A stretch of 64,000 bases of DNA from Actinoplanes regularis. GTDB lineage: Bacteria; Actinomycetota; Actinomycetes; Mycobacteriales; Micromonosporaceae. The notes under the pieces were generated by a model. It was not told the origin of the DNA. It saw only the letters and a list, made by a program, of their open reading frames with translations, and made no database searches. This document shows, in pieces, positions 18,274 to 25,762 of this stretch. Made by a program: the position numbers and the translations under genes. Each line of letters begins with the position of its first letter. Position 1 is the stretch's first letter. The stretch lies in the NCBI RefSeq assembly GCF_900188005.1, contig NZ_FZNR01000026.1, positions 56,076-120,075 on the forward strand. The letters run 5' to 3'.

Positions 18274-19382
18274 CCCCCTTCACCAGCAAGGACTTCACCC
18301 AGCGAATGGAACGAGGGGTGACCCGGGCGACCGAGGCCGGCCTGACCGGGCTGCTGGTCACGCCCGGGCCCGACCTCACCTACTTCACCGGATACCAGCC
18401 GACCGCGATCACCGAGCGGATCACCCTGCTGCTGCTGAGCGCCGACCAGGAACCACACCTGATCGTCCCGGTCCTGGAACAACCGGACGCGGCCGCGGCG
18501 GCCGGGGCGCCCGCGGTCATCATGACCACCTGGGCCGACGGCGCCGACCCGTACGCGGCGCCGGCCCGGCTGCTCGACCCGGCCGGCCGGTACGCGATCT
18601 CCGACTCGGCGTGGTCGATGCACCTGCTCGGGCTGCAGCAGGCGGTGCCCGGGTCGTCGTACACGTCGATGACCCAGACGCTGCCGATGCTGCGGGCGGT
18701 CAAGGACCAGGACGAGGTGGACCGGCTCGCGGCCGCCGGTGCGGCCGCTGACGCGACCTATGAGGACATTCTCGGCGTACGGTTCGAGGGCCGCACCGAG
18801 CGGGAAGTCGGCGGAGACCTGGCCCGCCTGCTGATCGAACACGGTCACTCGCAGGTCGACTTCACCGTGGTCGGGTCCGGGCCGAACGGCGCCAACCCGC
18901 ATCACGAGATGGGCGACCGGGTCATCCGGCGCGGCGACCTGGTGGTGCTCGACTTCGGCGGACTCAAGGACGGCTACGGGTCGGACACCACCCGGACCGT
19001 CCACGTCGGGCCGCCGGCCGCCGAGGAGCGGGAGATCTTCGACGTGGTGCGCCGGGCCCAGCAGGCCGCGTTCGAGGCGGTCCGGCCCGGCGTTCCGTGC
19101 CAGGAGATCGACCGGGTGGCGCGGCGGGTGATCGACGAGGCCGGTTACGGGGAGTACTTCATCCACCGGACCGGTCACGGGATCGGGCTGACCACCCACG
19201 AGCCGCCGTACCTGGTCGAAGGGGAGGAGCAGCCCCTCGTACCGGGAATGTGCTTCTCCATCGAACCCGGCATCTACCTGCCGGGCCGCCTCGGCGTGCG
19301 GATCGAGGACATCGTGACCGTCACCGCGAGCGCCGGCCGGCGCCTCAACAACACCAGCCACGACCTGCGGGAAGTGGCCTGA
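18270..19382 (+). CDS. M24-family Xaa-Pro aminopeptidase/dipeptidase
   Basis: A 370-residue cytoplasmic metallopeptidase with a creatinase-type N-terminal domain (about 1-135) and a pita-bread catalytic domain. The five metal ligands are visible: Asp in LDFGGLKDG, Asp in GSDTTRT, His in RTGHGIG, Glu in FSIEPGIY and Glu in RIEDIV. It cleaves peptides with proline at the second position. The start uses GGAGGTG and overlaps the MFS stop in an ATGA. A strong terminator follows. Confidence 0.9.
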   Translation: MTPFTSKDFTQRMERGVTRATEAGLTGLLVTPGPDLTYFTGYQPTAITERITLLLLSADQEPHLIVPVLEQPDAAAAAGAPAVIMTTWADGADPYAAPARLLDPAGRYAISDSAWSMHLLGLQQAVPGSSYTSMTQTLPMLRAVKDQDEVDRLAAAGAAADATYEDILGVRFEGRTEREVGGDLARLLIEHGHSQVDFTVVGSGPNGANPHHEMGDRVIRRGDLVVLDFGGLKDGYGSDTTRTVHVGPPAAEEREIFDVVRRAQQAAFEAVRPGVPCQEIDRVARRVIDEAGYGEYFIHRTGHGIGLTTHEPPYLVEGEEQPLVPGMCFSIEPGIYLPGRLGVRIEDIVTVTASAGRRLNNTSHDLREVA

Positions 19383-19433
19383 GGCCAAACCCTGGAGTTA
19401 CGTCGCGGCCGATGGGGGTCGCCCGCGACGTGC

Positions 19434-19477
19434 GGGGCGCCGGCCGGTTCAGCCCATCCGGGTCCGGCCGGCGCCCC
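19434..19477 (+). terminator. long hairpin terminator
   Basis: Perfect 14-bp arms GGGGCGCCGGCCGG (19434-19447) and CCGGCCGGCGCCCC (19464-19477) with a 16-base loop, 52 bases after the M24 gene and 30 bases before the next gene. Confidence 0.8.
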
Positions 19478-19507
19478 GCCCACCGTCGTACCCGGAATGA
19501 GGAATCG

Positions 19508-20518
19508 ATGAAGTCCCTGCGATATCGGCGCACACTCGCGGCGCTCGTTCTGACGGGTCTGCTGCCGGTCGGCCTCGCGGCCTGCACCGGCGAGGGCACA
19601 CCGGAAGGGCTGCCGTCGAACCGGCCGTCCGCCGAGCGCACAGCCGACCGGACGACCCGGCCGACGCCCACCGACGACGAGACCACCCGGACCGAGGAGC
19701 CGGAGCCGACCCGGACCCAGGAGCCCACCCGCACCCAGGAACCGACGAGGACCCAGGAACCGGCCAGGACCCAGGAGCCGACGAAGACGCAGGAACCGAC
19801 GAAGACGCAGGAGCCGACCAGGACCCAGGAACCGACCAGGACGCAGGAGCCCACCGCCGCCGCGACCAGCATCTCCGCCGAGGTCGTCCCGATCGCCGAG
19901 GAGGACGACAGCGACTCCGGGATCTGGGGCTGGCTGCTGCTGATCGGCCTGCTCACCGGGCTGGTCGGGATCCTGCTGGTGAACCGCAATCGCAAGCTCA
20001 CCGTCTGGGACGCCGAGGCCCGAGGACTGGCGGGGGAGACCCGTACCGTGCTCGGCGTCCGCCTCCCGCCGGTGCTGACCACCCTGAACAGCGCCCAGCG
20101 CGGCCTGGCCTGGCCGACGGTCCGCGACGAGCTCACCGCGCTGGAGAGCCGGTGGGCCGCCCTGCTGCCGGCCACTCCGGACGGCGAACGTCAGGCGTAC
20201 GCCGGCCAGGTCAGCGGCATGCTCCGCGACCTGGTCAACGCGGTCGACGCGGAGAACGAGGCGATGGCCGCCGACCGTGACTGGCGGCTGCTGCGGCCCC
20301 GCCTCGACGCCATCCTGGCCGCGTTGACCGCCGCGCTCGAACCCGCGCCAGCCCCGGCCGCCGCACCGGCTCCGGCCCCGGCCACCGCCTCCCCGGCTTC
20401 AGCCGCCGCCTCTCCGGCCCCGGCGGCGGGAGCACCCGGCGCCACCAACGAATACGGCGAGCCCTTCGACGACGACGATCCCTACAACCCGCCGCCCCCG
20501 CCCCGGCACGCCAGATAG
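19508..20518 (+). CDS. repeat-rich lipoprotein with transmembrane helix
   Basis: A 336-residue envelope protein. Residues 1-26 form a lipoprotein signal ending in LAAC. They are followed by a Thr/Glu/Pro spacer with eight near-identical TRTQEP or TKTQEP hexapeptides at about residues 68-115. A membrane helix (IWGWLLLIGLLTGLVGILLV) then leads to a helical domain of about 130 residues, an Ala/Pro linker and an acidic tail ending in PPPPP. The spacer would cross the cell wall and the helical domain would be cytoplasmic; with a lipobox as well, topology is unsure. No named family recognised. Confidence 0.75.
   Translation: MKSLRYRRTLAALVLTGLLPVGLAACTGEGTPEGLPSNRPSAERTADRTTRPTPTDDETTRTEEPEPTRTQEPTRTQEPTRTQEPARTQEPTKTQEPTKTQEPTRTQEPTRTQEPTAAATSISAEVVPIAEEDDSDSGIWGWLLLIGLLTGLVGILLVNRNRKLTVWDAEARGLAGETRTVLGVRLPPVLTTLNSAQRGLAWPTVRDELTALESRWAALLPATPDGERQAYAGQVSGMLRDLVNAVDAENEAMAADRDWRLLRPRLDAILAALTAALEPAPAPAAAPAPAPATASPASAAASPAPAAGAPGATNEYGEPFDDDDPYNPPPPPRHAR
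19708..19851 (+). repeat. 18-bp coding tandem repeat (TRTQEP)
   Basis: Eight 18-base units encoding T(R/K)TQEP inside the lipoprotein gene. Codon variation between units (CCCACCCGC, CCGACGAGG, CCGACCAGG) suggests old expansion rather than fresh slippage. Confidence 0.75.
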
Positions 20519-20527
20519 GCGTGACCG

Positions 20528-21109
20528 CTATCGGGCCGGGACGTGCCGCAGGCCGTCCAGCAGGAACCGCAACCGGCGCTGATAGTCCTCCCTGGACTGC
20601 CGGAGGCCCGCCTGCACCACCACACCCCGCTCCAGGATCAGATGGTGCAGGTCCTCCGGCGTCAGGTCGGCCCGGACAGCCCCGGCCCGCTGAGCGTCGG
20701 TCAGCACCCCGAGGGCGAACCGCTGTGCCCGCTCGCACAGGTGGACGAGGGGCTCGGAGTCCGGCATGGCCCGGAGGAGCACGTCGTTCGCGGCCGGCTC
20801 GTCGTACTGCAGAAGCCACATCCGCAGCAGGTACTCCTCGAACCGCGCGAGCGGATCGTCGAGCCGGCCGACCGCCGCGATGATCCCCTGGATCCGCTCG
20901 GCGACCAGCTCGTCCACGACCGCGTCGATCAGCCCGCGCCGGCTGCCGAACCGGTGATAGATCGTGCCCTTGCTGACCCCGGCCGCCCGGGCGACCTCGT
21001 CCAGCGGGGTGGTGAGGCCACCCGAGCGGAACACGTCGAGGGCGGCCCGGCGGATGCCCTCGACGTTGCGCCGGGCGTCGGCCCGCCGGGGCCGCTCCGG
21101 TCCGGTCAT
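20528..21109 (-). CDS. TetR/AcrR-family repressor
   Basis: A 193-residue regulator. The N-terminal helix-turn-helix (TPLDEVARAAGVSKGTIYHR, about residues 34-53) is canonical TetR, with a ligand-binding helical domain after it. Its ATG overlaps the DsbA gene stop (ATGA), so it is co-translated with the oxidoreductase it probably controls. The 25-bp palindrome at 21949-21973 in front of the operon is a plausible binding site. The ligand is unknown. Confidence 0.9.
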   Translation of the reverse strand: MTGPERPRRADARRNVEGIRRAALDVFRSGGLTTPLDEVARAAGVSKGTIYHRFGSRRGLIDAVVDELVAERIQGIIAAVGRLDDPLARFEEYLLRMWLLQYDEPAANDVLLRAMPDSEPLVHLCERAQRFALGVLTDAQRAGAVRADLTPEDLHHLILERGVVVQAGLRQSREDYQRRLRFLLDGLRHVPAR

Positions 21110-21792
21110 GCCGGCTGGGCGGCCCGGTCCTGCCAGGACAGGTCCAGCGCCTTGCGGAACATCTCGATCGGCTGCGCGCCGGAGACCGCCCGCTTGCCGT
21201 CGAAGACGAAGAACGGCACCCCGGAGATGCCCAGCTCCCGGGCCTGCGCCAGGTCGGTCCGGATGTCGTCCTCGAAGGCCCCGGTCGCCAGCGCCTCGGC
21301 CGCGCCGTCCCGGGACAGGCCCAGCTCGGCGGCGAGATCGGCGAGCACCCCGTGGTCGGCGACGTTCAGCCCGTCGGTGAACTCGGCCCGGAACAACCGA
21401 TCCACCATGTCGTGCTCACGCCCGGCCGCCTTGGCGAAGTGGATCATCCGGTGGGCGTCCAGCGTGTTCACCATGAAGCTGCCGTCGAACCGGAACTCCA
21501 CCCCCGCCTCGGCACCGCGCGACGCCAACTGGGCGTGCGACGCGGCGATCTGCGCGGCGGGCATCCGGAGGCTCTTGGCCAGGTACTCGTCGGCCGGGAT
21601 CGCCTCACCGGCCGGGAAGCCCGGGTTCAGCTGGAAGCTGTGGTAGCGGACCTGGACGGCTCCGCCGTGCGGGAATTGCTCGATCGCCTGCTGCAGGATC
21701 TTGTCACCGAGGTAGCAGAAGGGGCAGACGACGTCGCTCCAGACGTCGATCGTGATCGGCTCGGCCGCGGGGCCGAAAGCGCTCGCCGTCAT
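21106..21792 (-). CDS. DsbA-family oxidoreductase (FrnE-like)
   Basis: A 228-residue thioredoxin-fold protein with the CPFC active site at Cys23-Cys26 (WSDVVCPFCYLG) and the cis-Pro loop GVPFFVF. There is no signal peptide, so it is cytoplasmic, like FrnE and polyketide-type DsbA homologues. ATG at 21792 is chosen. The TGA of the 51-residue peptide gene overlaps it (TGATG), and the 3' end overlaps the TetR start. The three genes form one operon. Confidence 0.88.
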   Translation of the reverse strand: MTASAFGPAAEPITIDVWSDVVCPFCYLGDKILQQAIEQFPHGGAVQVRYHSFQLNPGFPAGEAIPADEYLAKSLRMPAAQIAASHAQLASRGAEAGVEFRFDGSFMVNTLDAHRMIHFAKAAGREHDMVDRLFRAEFTDGLNVADHGVLADLAAELGLSRDGAAEALATGAFEDDIRTDLAQARELGISGVPFFVFDGKRAVSGAQPIEMFRKALDLSWQDRAAQPA

Positions 21793-21947
21793 CACAGACA
21801 CATCCCGTTCACGTCGCACACGCCGGCGTCGTCCGCCGACTCCAGCAGGATCAGCGCCGGGGCCGGGGCCGCTGCGGGCTCGGCCCCGGGCTGCTCGGCG
21901 GCGGGGGAGACCGGCTCCACCGCTGCCGGCACAGAAGTTGACTCCAT
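21792..21947 (-). CDS. 51-residue peptide with CDVNGMC tail, coupled to dsbA-like gene
   Basis: A short gene starting MESTSVPAAVEPVSP, with an Ala/Pro-rich middle, the segment ALILLESADDAG and the C terminus VCDVNGMCL. Cys44 and Cys50 are the only cysteines and lie at the very end. Its TGA shares one base with the DsbA start codon, which is strong evidence for translation. Third positions are G/C rich as in a real gene. It could be a substrate, ligand or regulator peptide of the neighbouring CPFC oxidoreductase, or a modified-peptide precursor. Function unknown. Confidence 0.62.
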   Translation of the reverse strand: MESTSVPAAVEPVSPAAEQPGAEPAAAPAPALILLESADDAGVCDVNGMCL

Positions 21948-21948
21948 G

Positions 21949-21973
21949 GTCAAGAAGCTAACACCAACTTGAC
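21949..21973 (-). promoter_or_regulatory. candidate TetR operator
   Basis: Perfect 6-bp arms GTCAAG/CTTGAC separated by 13 bases, immediately upstream of the small peptide start codon. Length and placement suit an autoregulating TetR operator. This is inference from symmetry only. Confidence 0.4.
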
Positions 21974-22059
21974 GCCACCGGCAAAATGCTGCGGAAGGCA
22001 GAGTTTTCGCAGGTGGCGTGCGCCACTCCGGTTGTCGGCGGCGACCTGACGTTGGGGTG

Positions 22060-22671
22060 TCAGGTGGTGGCGATCTCGTTGACCTTCGCCTTGACGGTCA
22101 GGGTCTTGGACTTCGTGCCGTCGGGGCCGATGGCCTTCAGCGTGTACGTGTGGGTCTGGAAACTGCCCGGGTCGCCGCCGCACGGGAAGTTCAGCGTGGC
22201 CGAGCCCGTGGCGCCGTACTCGTCGTAGATGCCGGGGCCGTCGACGGAGAGCGTGGTCTTGTCGGCTCCCGTGGCCTTCCACTCGAGGACCACCGGCTGG
22301 CCCTCGTACCGGACCTGGTCGGTGCCGGACGGGCAGGACGGCTTCGTCGCGACACGGAAGTAGGCGATCGACGGCCCGGCCGGGGCGGTGGTGGCCGGTG
22401 CGGTCGAGGTCGTCACCTTGTGGGTCGGGACACTCCGCGAGGTTTGCGTGCCCGTCGCCGCCGGCGCCGACGCCGGGTCGGAGGCGGCCACGGACGGTGC
22501 GGCGAGGCTGGTGGTCGCGGTGGGGCTGGTGCCGAGGCCGGTCGCGGCCTCGGTGTCGCGCGACCGGGACAGTGCGATCCCGGCCACCACGGCCAGGATC
22601 ACCATGGCGAGCAGAACCGTGATGAACCAGCGGCGTCTCGCCGCCGATGACGTGACATCCTGAGCCGACAC
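22060..22671 (-). CDS. single-pass membrane protein with extracytoplasmic beta domain
   Basis: A 203-residue protein: a 15-residue cytoplasmic N terminus, one helix (WFITVLLAMVILAVVAGIAL), a Ser/Thr/Ala linker of about 60 residues and an outer domain with two cysteines (KPSCPSG, FPCGG) and Ig-like strands (PVVLEWKATGADKTTLSVDG). The GTG at 22671 follows AGGGGGAAC. The open frame continues upstream but is not protein-like. Similar wall-spanning proteins are common in actinomycetes; function unknown. Confidence 0.75.
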   Translation of the reverse strand: MSAQDVTSSAARRRWFITVLLAMVILAVVAGIALSRSRDTEAATGLGTSPTATTSLAAPSVAASDPASAPAATGTQTSRSVPTHKVTTSTAPATTAPAGPSIAYFRVATKPSCPSGTDQVRYEGQPVVLEWKATGADKTTLSVDGPGIYDEYGATGSATLNFPCGGDPGSFQTHTYTLKAIGPDGTKSKTLTVKAKVNEIATT

Positions 22672-22824
22672 GGTGTTCCCCCTGGTGAGACGTTTGGGGA
22701 ACTCTATGGGCGACGTTCCCGGCGCGGTATCACCCGTAGGACGACCTGGCACGAAGCCGGTACCGCGAGCGCGGCGGACGTGATCGGGCAGCACGAACAA
22801 GATCCTTTATGGCAACCTGTTGCG

Positions 22825-23091
22825 ATGCCGCGTGCCCGTCTGTCCCGGCTTGCCGGGGCCATCATGCTCATCGTCGCGTTCGTGCTGCCGTGCATCGCGT
22901 TCATGGGCGCCGCCGGAGATCTGCTGCCCGATCAGGACCCGACGCCCGAGATGCTCAAGGAGCAGGCCGCGGCTGACTTCCGATTCGGCGTCGCGGTCGC
23001 GGTGAGCTGCGCTCTCATCGCCGGCGGCCTGATCGCCTTCATCTACGCCTACAAGCAAGGACAGCCCGGCAAGGTCCGGAACAACAGCTAG
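22825..23091 (+). CDS. small two-helix membrane protein
   Basis: An 88-residue protein with two helices (AGAIMLIVAFVLPCIAFMGA and VAVAVSCALIAGGLIAFIYA) and a short acidic loop between them. The start is uncertain: ATG at 22825 gives a compact protein but has no clear ribosome site, while a GTG at 22780 is in frame. It is divergent from the single-pass membrane protein gene. Unknown function. Confidence 0.6.
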   Translation: MPRARLSRLAGAIMLIVAFVLPCIAFMGAAGDLLPDQDPTPEMLKEQAAADFRFGVAVAVSCALIAGGLIAFIYAYKQGQPGKVRNNS

Positions 23092-23297
23092 ACCAGCCAT
23101 CGAATAGCACCTGGCCGGCGCCACAGCGGAATCAACTTGGTGGGTGGATGCCATTCGCTCGATTCGCGCTGCTGTTGGTGGTTCCGGCCGTCAGGAATTG
23201 GCCGGTGATCTCTTCGATGAACTGCTCGAGCTTGCCGAGAACTTCGACCTGATGCCGCTGTGGCAACTGTTCGTGGGTCTCTCGTACTGCGTCCGGG
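23092..23297. other. gap with competing weak ORFs
   Basis: Two overlapping open frames compete here: a plus frame at 23144-23374 with poor third-position GC, and a minus frame at 23132-23332 with somewhat better codon use. Neither has a good ribosome site. The plus frame may be the frameshifted N-terminal part of the gene at 23298. I annotate neither as a gene. Confidence 0.4.
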
Positions 23298-23516
23298 GTG
23301 AAAGCGTCGGAGACCAGCTCCGATCTGGCCAAGGAGACGCTGGCGGCTCTCTACGACGCTGTTCGCGACTGTGAGGATCTGCCCGAATTCCCGGTCGCGA
23401 CGGCCGAGGAGGTGGTGTTCGCCGCCGAGTTGGCGAACGAGAGGTGCCTCCGTGCGATCGTCCGCCAGAAGGAATTGATCCGGGCAGCCGCAGGCGTGTC
23501 ATCAGGCGGTTTGTAG
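23298..23516 (+). CDS. small helical protein, unknown
   Basis: A 72-residue predicted all-helical protein (DLAKETLAALYDAVRDCEDL ... ELANERCLRAIVRQKELIRA) with strong third-position GC, so it is probably coding. The GTG start is the first in frame after a TGA at 23250. The ribosome site is weak and the true N terminus may lie in another frame. No family recognised. Confidence 0.5.
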   Translation: MKASETSSDLAKETLAALYDAVRDCEDLPEFPVATAEEVVFAAELANERCLRAIVRQKELIRAAAGVSSGGL

Positions 23517-23590
23517 GTCGGATCTGACCTGCCACCAGGCCGGCGGGCATGCGGCTGCCGAAGGAACGCGGTGGCGGTGCGGTTCTCCGC

Positions 23591-24067
23591 TCACTTGGTG
23601 GCCACGCATGCCTGGCCGAGGGAGTGCCAGCGGCCGCCGCTGTACGACCAGCCCTCGGCGCAGACTCTGCCGCTGCCGTGGCCCCTGTACCGCCGGGTGT
23701 TCTGGCCGGCCCGCCACGGACTGTCCGGTGTGGTCACGTTCAGGCGGGGACCCCAGATGTGGAAGCGGCCCTTGGTGACGTTGACCCTGAACTCTGCCCA
23801 GGCCTCGTAGTCGACGCCGACGTTCGCGGTGTGGACGCAGAGACTGACGTTGCAGTCCGCCGGGCCGCTGACGTGTGGCGATACCGGCGCCGCAGCCTCG
23901 TCCTGTGCGGCGATGGCACCGGCACCGCTTACGTTCTGGCCGCCATGCGTCGGTGCGGCGTGGGCGTCCCCGGATGAAAGGGCAACGCCGAGCAGGCCCG
24001 CCGAGACGGCCGCGAGGGTCGATCGCACTCGCATGCGGGGTGCGGTTCTCGTGAAGGTGGATCTCAT
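23591..24067 (-). CDS. secreted protein, unknown function
   Basis: A 158-residue exported protein with an Arg-rich n-region and signal peptide (STLAAVSAGLLGVALSSG, cut after AHA), then a mature domain with four cysteines in two pairs (DCNVSLC and GRVC ... QACV) and aromatic beta strands (YEAWAEFRVNVTKGRFHIW). AGAAGGAAC precedes the ATG at 24067. Likely disulphide-bonded outside the cell. Role unknown; it could be a small enzyme inhibitor or spore-surface factor, but nothing shows this. Confidence 0.75.
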   Translation of the reverse strand: MRSTFTRTAPRMRVRSTLAAVSAGLLGVALSSGDAHAAPTHGGQNVSGAGAIAAQDEAAAPVSPHVSGPADCNVSLCVHTANVGVDYEAWAEFRVNVTKGRFHIWGPRLNVTTPDSPWRAGQNTRRYRGHGSGRVCAEGWSYSGGRWHSLGQACVATK

Positions 24068-24575
24068 CGTTGTTCCTTCTGCTTTGTGCCATGCCGGTGC
24101 TCCTGAACGGCCGCGACCGGGCATGGAGGATCGGCGCGTGGGCGTCACCCCGCGGCCTGGCTGGTTGATGGACGCGTGTCGAGGCATGCATCCACACCGA
24201 TGGGGCCCGCTATTGGGCCATGCGTTTCCGGAACGCCGTCGAGTTGGACGGCGTTGCTCCGCGGCGAAGCCGGAGTGGGAGGCGCGCCTGACGCCTCGGA
24301 CTCGGCGATAAAATTCCGTACGCCCTGCCTCTCGCCGATTCACCCAGCACTGTTGTGCGTGTGGCGTCGGCGCAAGGCATCAGGGCTTGTACTGGATGCG
24401 TCGCAAGAGAGAATACCGCGTGGTCGGGGCGGGGCACGTGGCTTCGACGACCGAGGTCTGCCGCAGGTGATCACCGGTCCGCTGGGGAACTTGTCGCTTG
24501 GCCGCATGCGTGATGGGCGCGGATGCGGGCCGGTGTCACCATTTCGGCTGCGGCGGGCTCAAGGTAGCGGGTGAA
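24068..24575. other. 508-bp region without a recognised gene
   Basis: This stretch lies upstream of the secreted-protein gene and downstream of the 36-residue secreted peptide gene, both on the minus strand. It is less GC-biased at third positions in every frame. I see no hairpin, RNA gene or protein-like frame. It presumably holds the promoter for the secreted protein. Confidence 0.5.
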
Positions 24576-24686
24576 TCAGTTGCCCATGATGTTCTCGGCG
24601 TGGGCCGCGGATGCGGTGAAGACGGCGATGCCTGTGACTGCCAGCGAGATCACGATGCGGATGGCCTTACGTCCCAGCGCGCGCAT
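24576..24686 (-). CDS. 36-residue pre-peptide with 6-residue predicted mature form
   Basis: A strong AAGGAGGG ribosome site precedes MRALGRKAIRIVISLAVTGI, and the coding frame ends in ASAAHA-ENIMGN. Almost every third base is G or C. Residues 1-30 look like a full Sec signal peptide with an AHA signal peptidase I site, leaving only ENIMGN outside the cell. Either the product is a tiny secreted peptide or the whole chain stays in the membrane. No neighbour explains it. Confidence 0.62.
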   Translation of the reverse strand: MRALGRKAIRIVISLAVTGIAVFTASAAHAENIMGN

Positions 24687-24849
24687 AGCGGAACCCTCCT
24701 TGATCGGTCTGCGTGAATGTGTCGTCACTGTAGAGGAGTCCGGGCCTTGTCGGTGGCCCGCCGATGGGGCGGAACGGGGCCGTGCGGCGCGGCTGGGCCT
24801 GGAGGCTGGGGGGCGCCGCGCGAGTGCACCAGGGGGCTTGGCCTCCGGG

Positions 24850-24891
24850 CCTGGTTGCGGGGCTCCACAGGTCGTACCGGGGAAAGGTTTT
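24850..24891 (+). repeat. 42-bp direct repeat, copy 1
   Basis: The stretch CCTGG-N3-CGGGGCTCCACAGGTCGTACC and on to GGTTTT matches 62474-62515 at 37 of 42 positions in the same orientation. It lies just upstream of the tandem operators of the HTH/Clp-N operon. No integrase or transposase is near either copy. Confidence 0.75.
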
Positions 24892-24912
24892 GAAGGCGCT
24901 CCGCGAGATTGG

Positions 24913-24960
24913 TAAGCAACCTGAGTTGCCTATGGTCTGATAAGCAACTACGGTTGCTTA
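24913..24960 (+). promoter_or_regulatory. two tandem 20-bp palindromic operators
   Basis: Site 1 (24913-24932) reads TAAGCAAC-CTGA-GTTGCCTA and site 2 (24941-24960) reads TAAGCAAC-TACG-GTTGCTTA. Site 2 has perfect 8-bp arms; site 1 has one mismatch. Centres are 28 bp apart. Site 2 ends one base before the ATG of the small HTH gene, so a bound protein would block transcription start or a leaderless message. The obvious candidate ligand is that HTH protein. Confidence 0.75.
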
Positions 24961-24961
24961 C

Positions 24962-25195
24962 ATGTCCGTGGAGATTTCCGCAGCCGGCGAGGTCGCCGAT
25001 CGGCTCGCGGCCGTCGGCGCGTTGCGGCGGCTGGCCGATCGGCTCGAGGACGCCGCCGTCGAGGAGGCCATGCGGTCCGGCTGGAGCTGGCCGCAGGTCG
25101 CCGAGGCGCTGGGCGTGACCCGTCAGGCCGTTTACAAGAAGCACGCCAAGCGACTCATCGCCGCCGGTGTCGCGCTGAGGAGGCGCTTGGGATGA
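24962..25195 (+). CDS. small HTH DNA-binding protein, probable autoregulator
   Basis: A 77-residue protein. Residues 1-40 are an acidic/hydrophobic helix pair (LRRLADRLEDAAVEEAMRSG) and residues 41-65 a helix-turn-helix (WSWPQVAEALGVTRQAVYKK). There is no ribosome site between the operator and the ATG, so translation is probably leaderless. It overlaps the Clp-N gene by ATGA. It likely binds the two palindromes in its own promoter and senses its partner's state; the latter is inference. Confidence 0.8.
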   Translation: MSVEISAAGEVADRLAAVGALRRLADRLEDAAVEEAMRSGWSWPQVAEALGVTRQAVYKKHAKRLIAAGVALRRRLG

Positions 25196-25665
25196 GCAGT
25201 TTCGACCATTACCTCAACAAGATCCTTGTCATGGCCGGGGCGGAGGCGAACGCCGAGGGCTCGGCCATGATCGAGGCGCACCACATGCTGCTTGCGATCG
25301 CCCAGGACGGGTCGCCGACTCTGGCGGCGGCCGGGATCGATCACGCGGCCGTGCGTGCTGCGCTGGATCATGAGTTCACCAGAAGCCTCGCTGTTGCGGG
25401 AGTGCGCGTCGATGGCGGGCTTCCGCAAGCGACCCCGCAGACGGCGGGCCAGCCGGGTCTGGGCGCGACCGCGAAGGCCGCGCTCGACCGGGGCTTCGCG
25501 GGGGCACAGCGCAAGCGCGACTGCCGGCCCGGGCACGTGCTGCTCGGCGTCCTGCTCGCCCCGGTCGGCACGGTGCCGCGGGCCCTCGACTTCGCGGGTG
25601 TGGACCGGAGCCGCCTGATCGAGGACGTACGCCGGGAGATCGCCGGTGGCGACGATGAGCGCTGA
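25192..25665 (+). CDS. Clp N-terminal-domain protein without ATPase
   Basis: A 157-residue protein made of two Clp_N-type helical repeats (residues 6-65, with IEAHHMLLAIAQDG; residues 85-150, with CRPGHVLLGVLLAP). ClpA/ClpC use this domain to bind adaptors and substrates; here no AAA+ module follows. Coupled to the HTH gene before it and overlapping the ABC ATPase gene after it. It may be a substrate-sensing partner of the small regulator. Confidence 0.8.
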   Translation: MSSFDHYLNKILVMAGAEANAEGSAMIEAHHMLLAIAQDGSPTLAAAGIDHAAVRAALDHEFTRSLAVAGVRVDGGLPQATPQTAGQPGLGATAKAALDRGFAGAQRKRDCRPGHVLLGVLLAPVGTVPRALDFAGVDRSRLIEDVRREIAGGDDER

Positions 25666-25762
25666 CGGCGCCGGGAACTCGCCGGTGGCGATGAGCGCTG
25701 ACGGCGCTGGGAGCTCGGCGGTGGCGATGAGCGCTGACGGCGTTGCGAACTCGCCGGTGGCG
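25655..25762 (+). repeat. 36-bp tandem repeat, 3 copies
   Basis: Units at 25655-25690, 25691-25726 and 25727-25762, starting ATGAGCGCTGACGGCG and ending CGGTGGCG, encode MSADG(A/V)(G/A)(N/S)S(P/A)VA. The first unit spans the stop codon of the Clp-N gene, so each copy duplicates an overlapping stop-start junction. Confidence 0.8.

Noticed and set aside
23132..23332. A 66-residue minus-strand frame and a 76-residue plus-strand frame at the same place
   Set aside because: They compete with each other and with the gene at 23298; neither has a good ribosome site and third-position GC does not decide, so neither is called.
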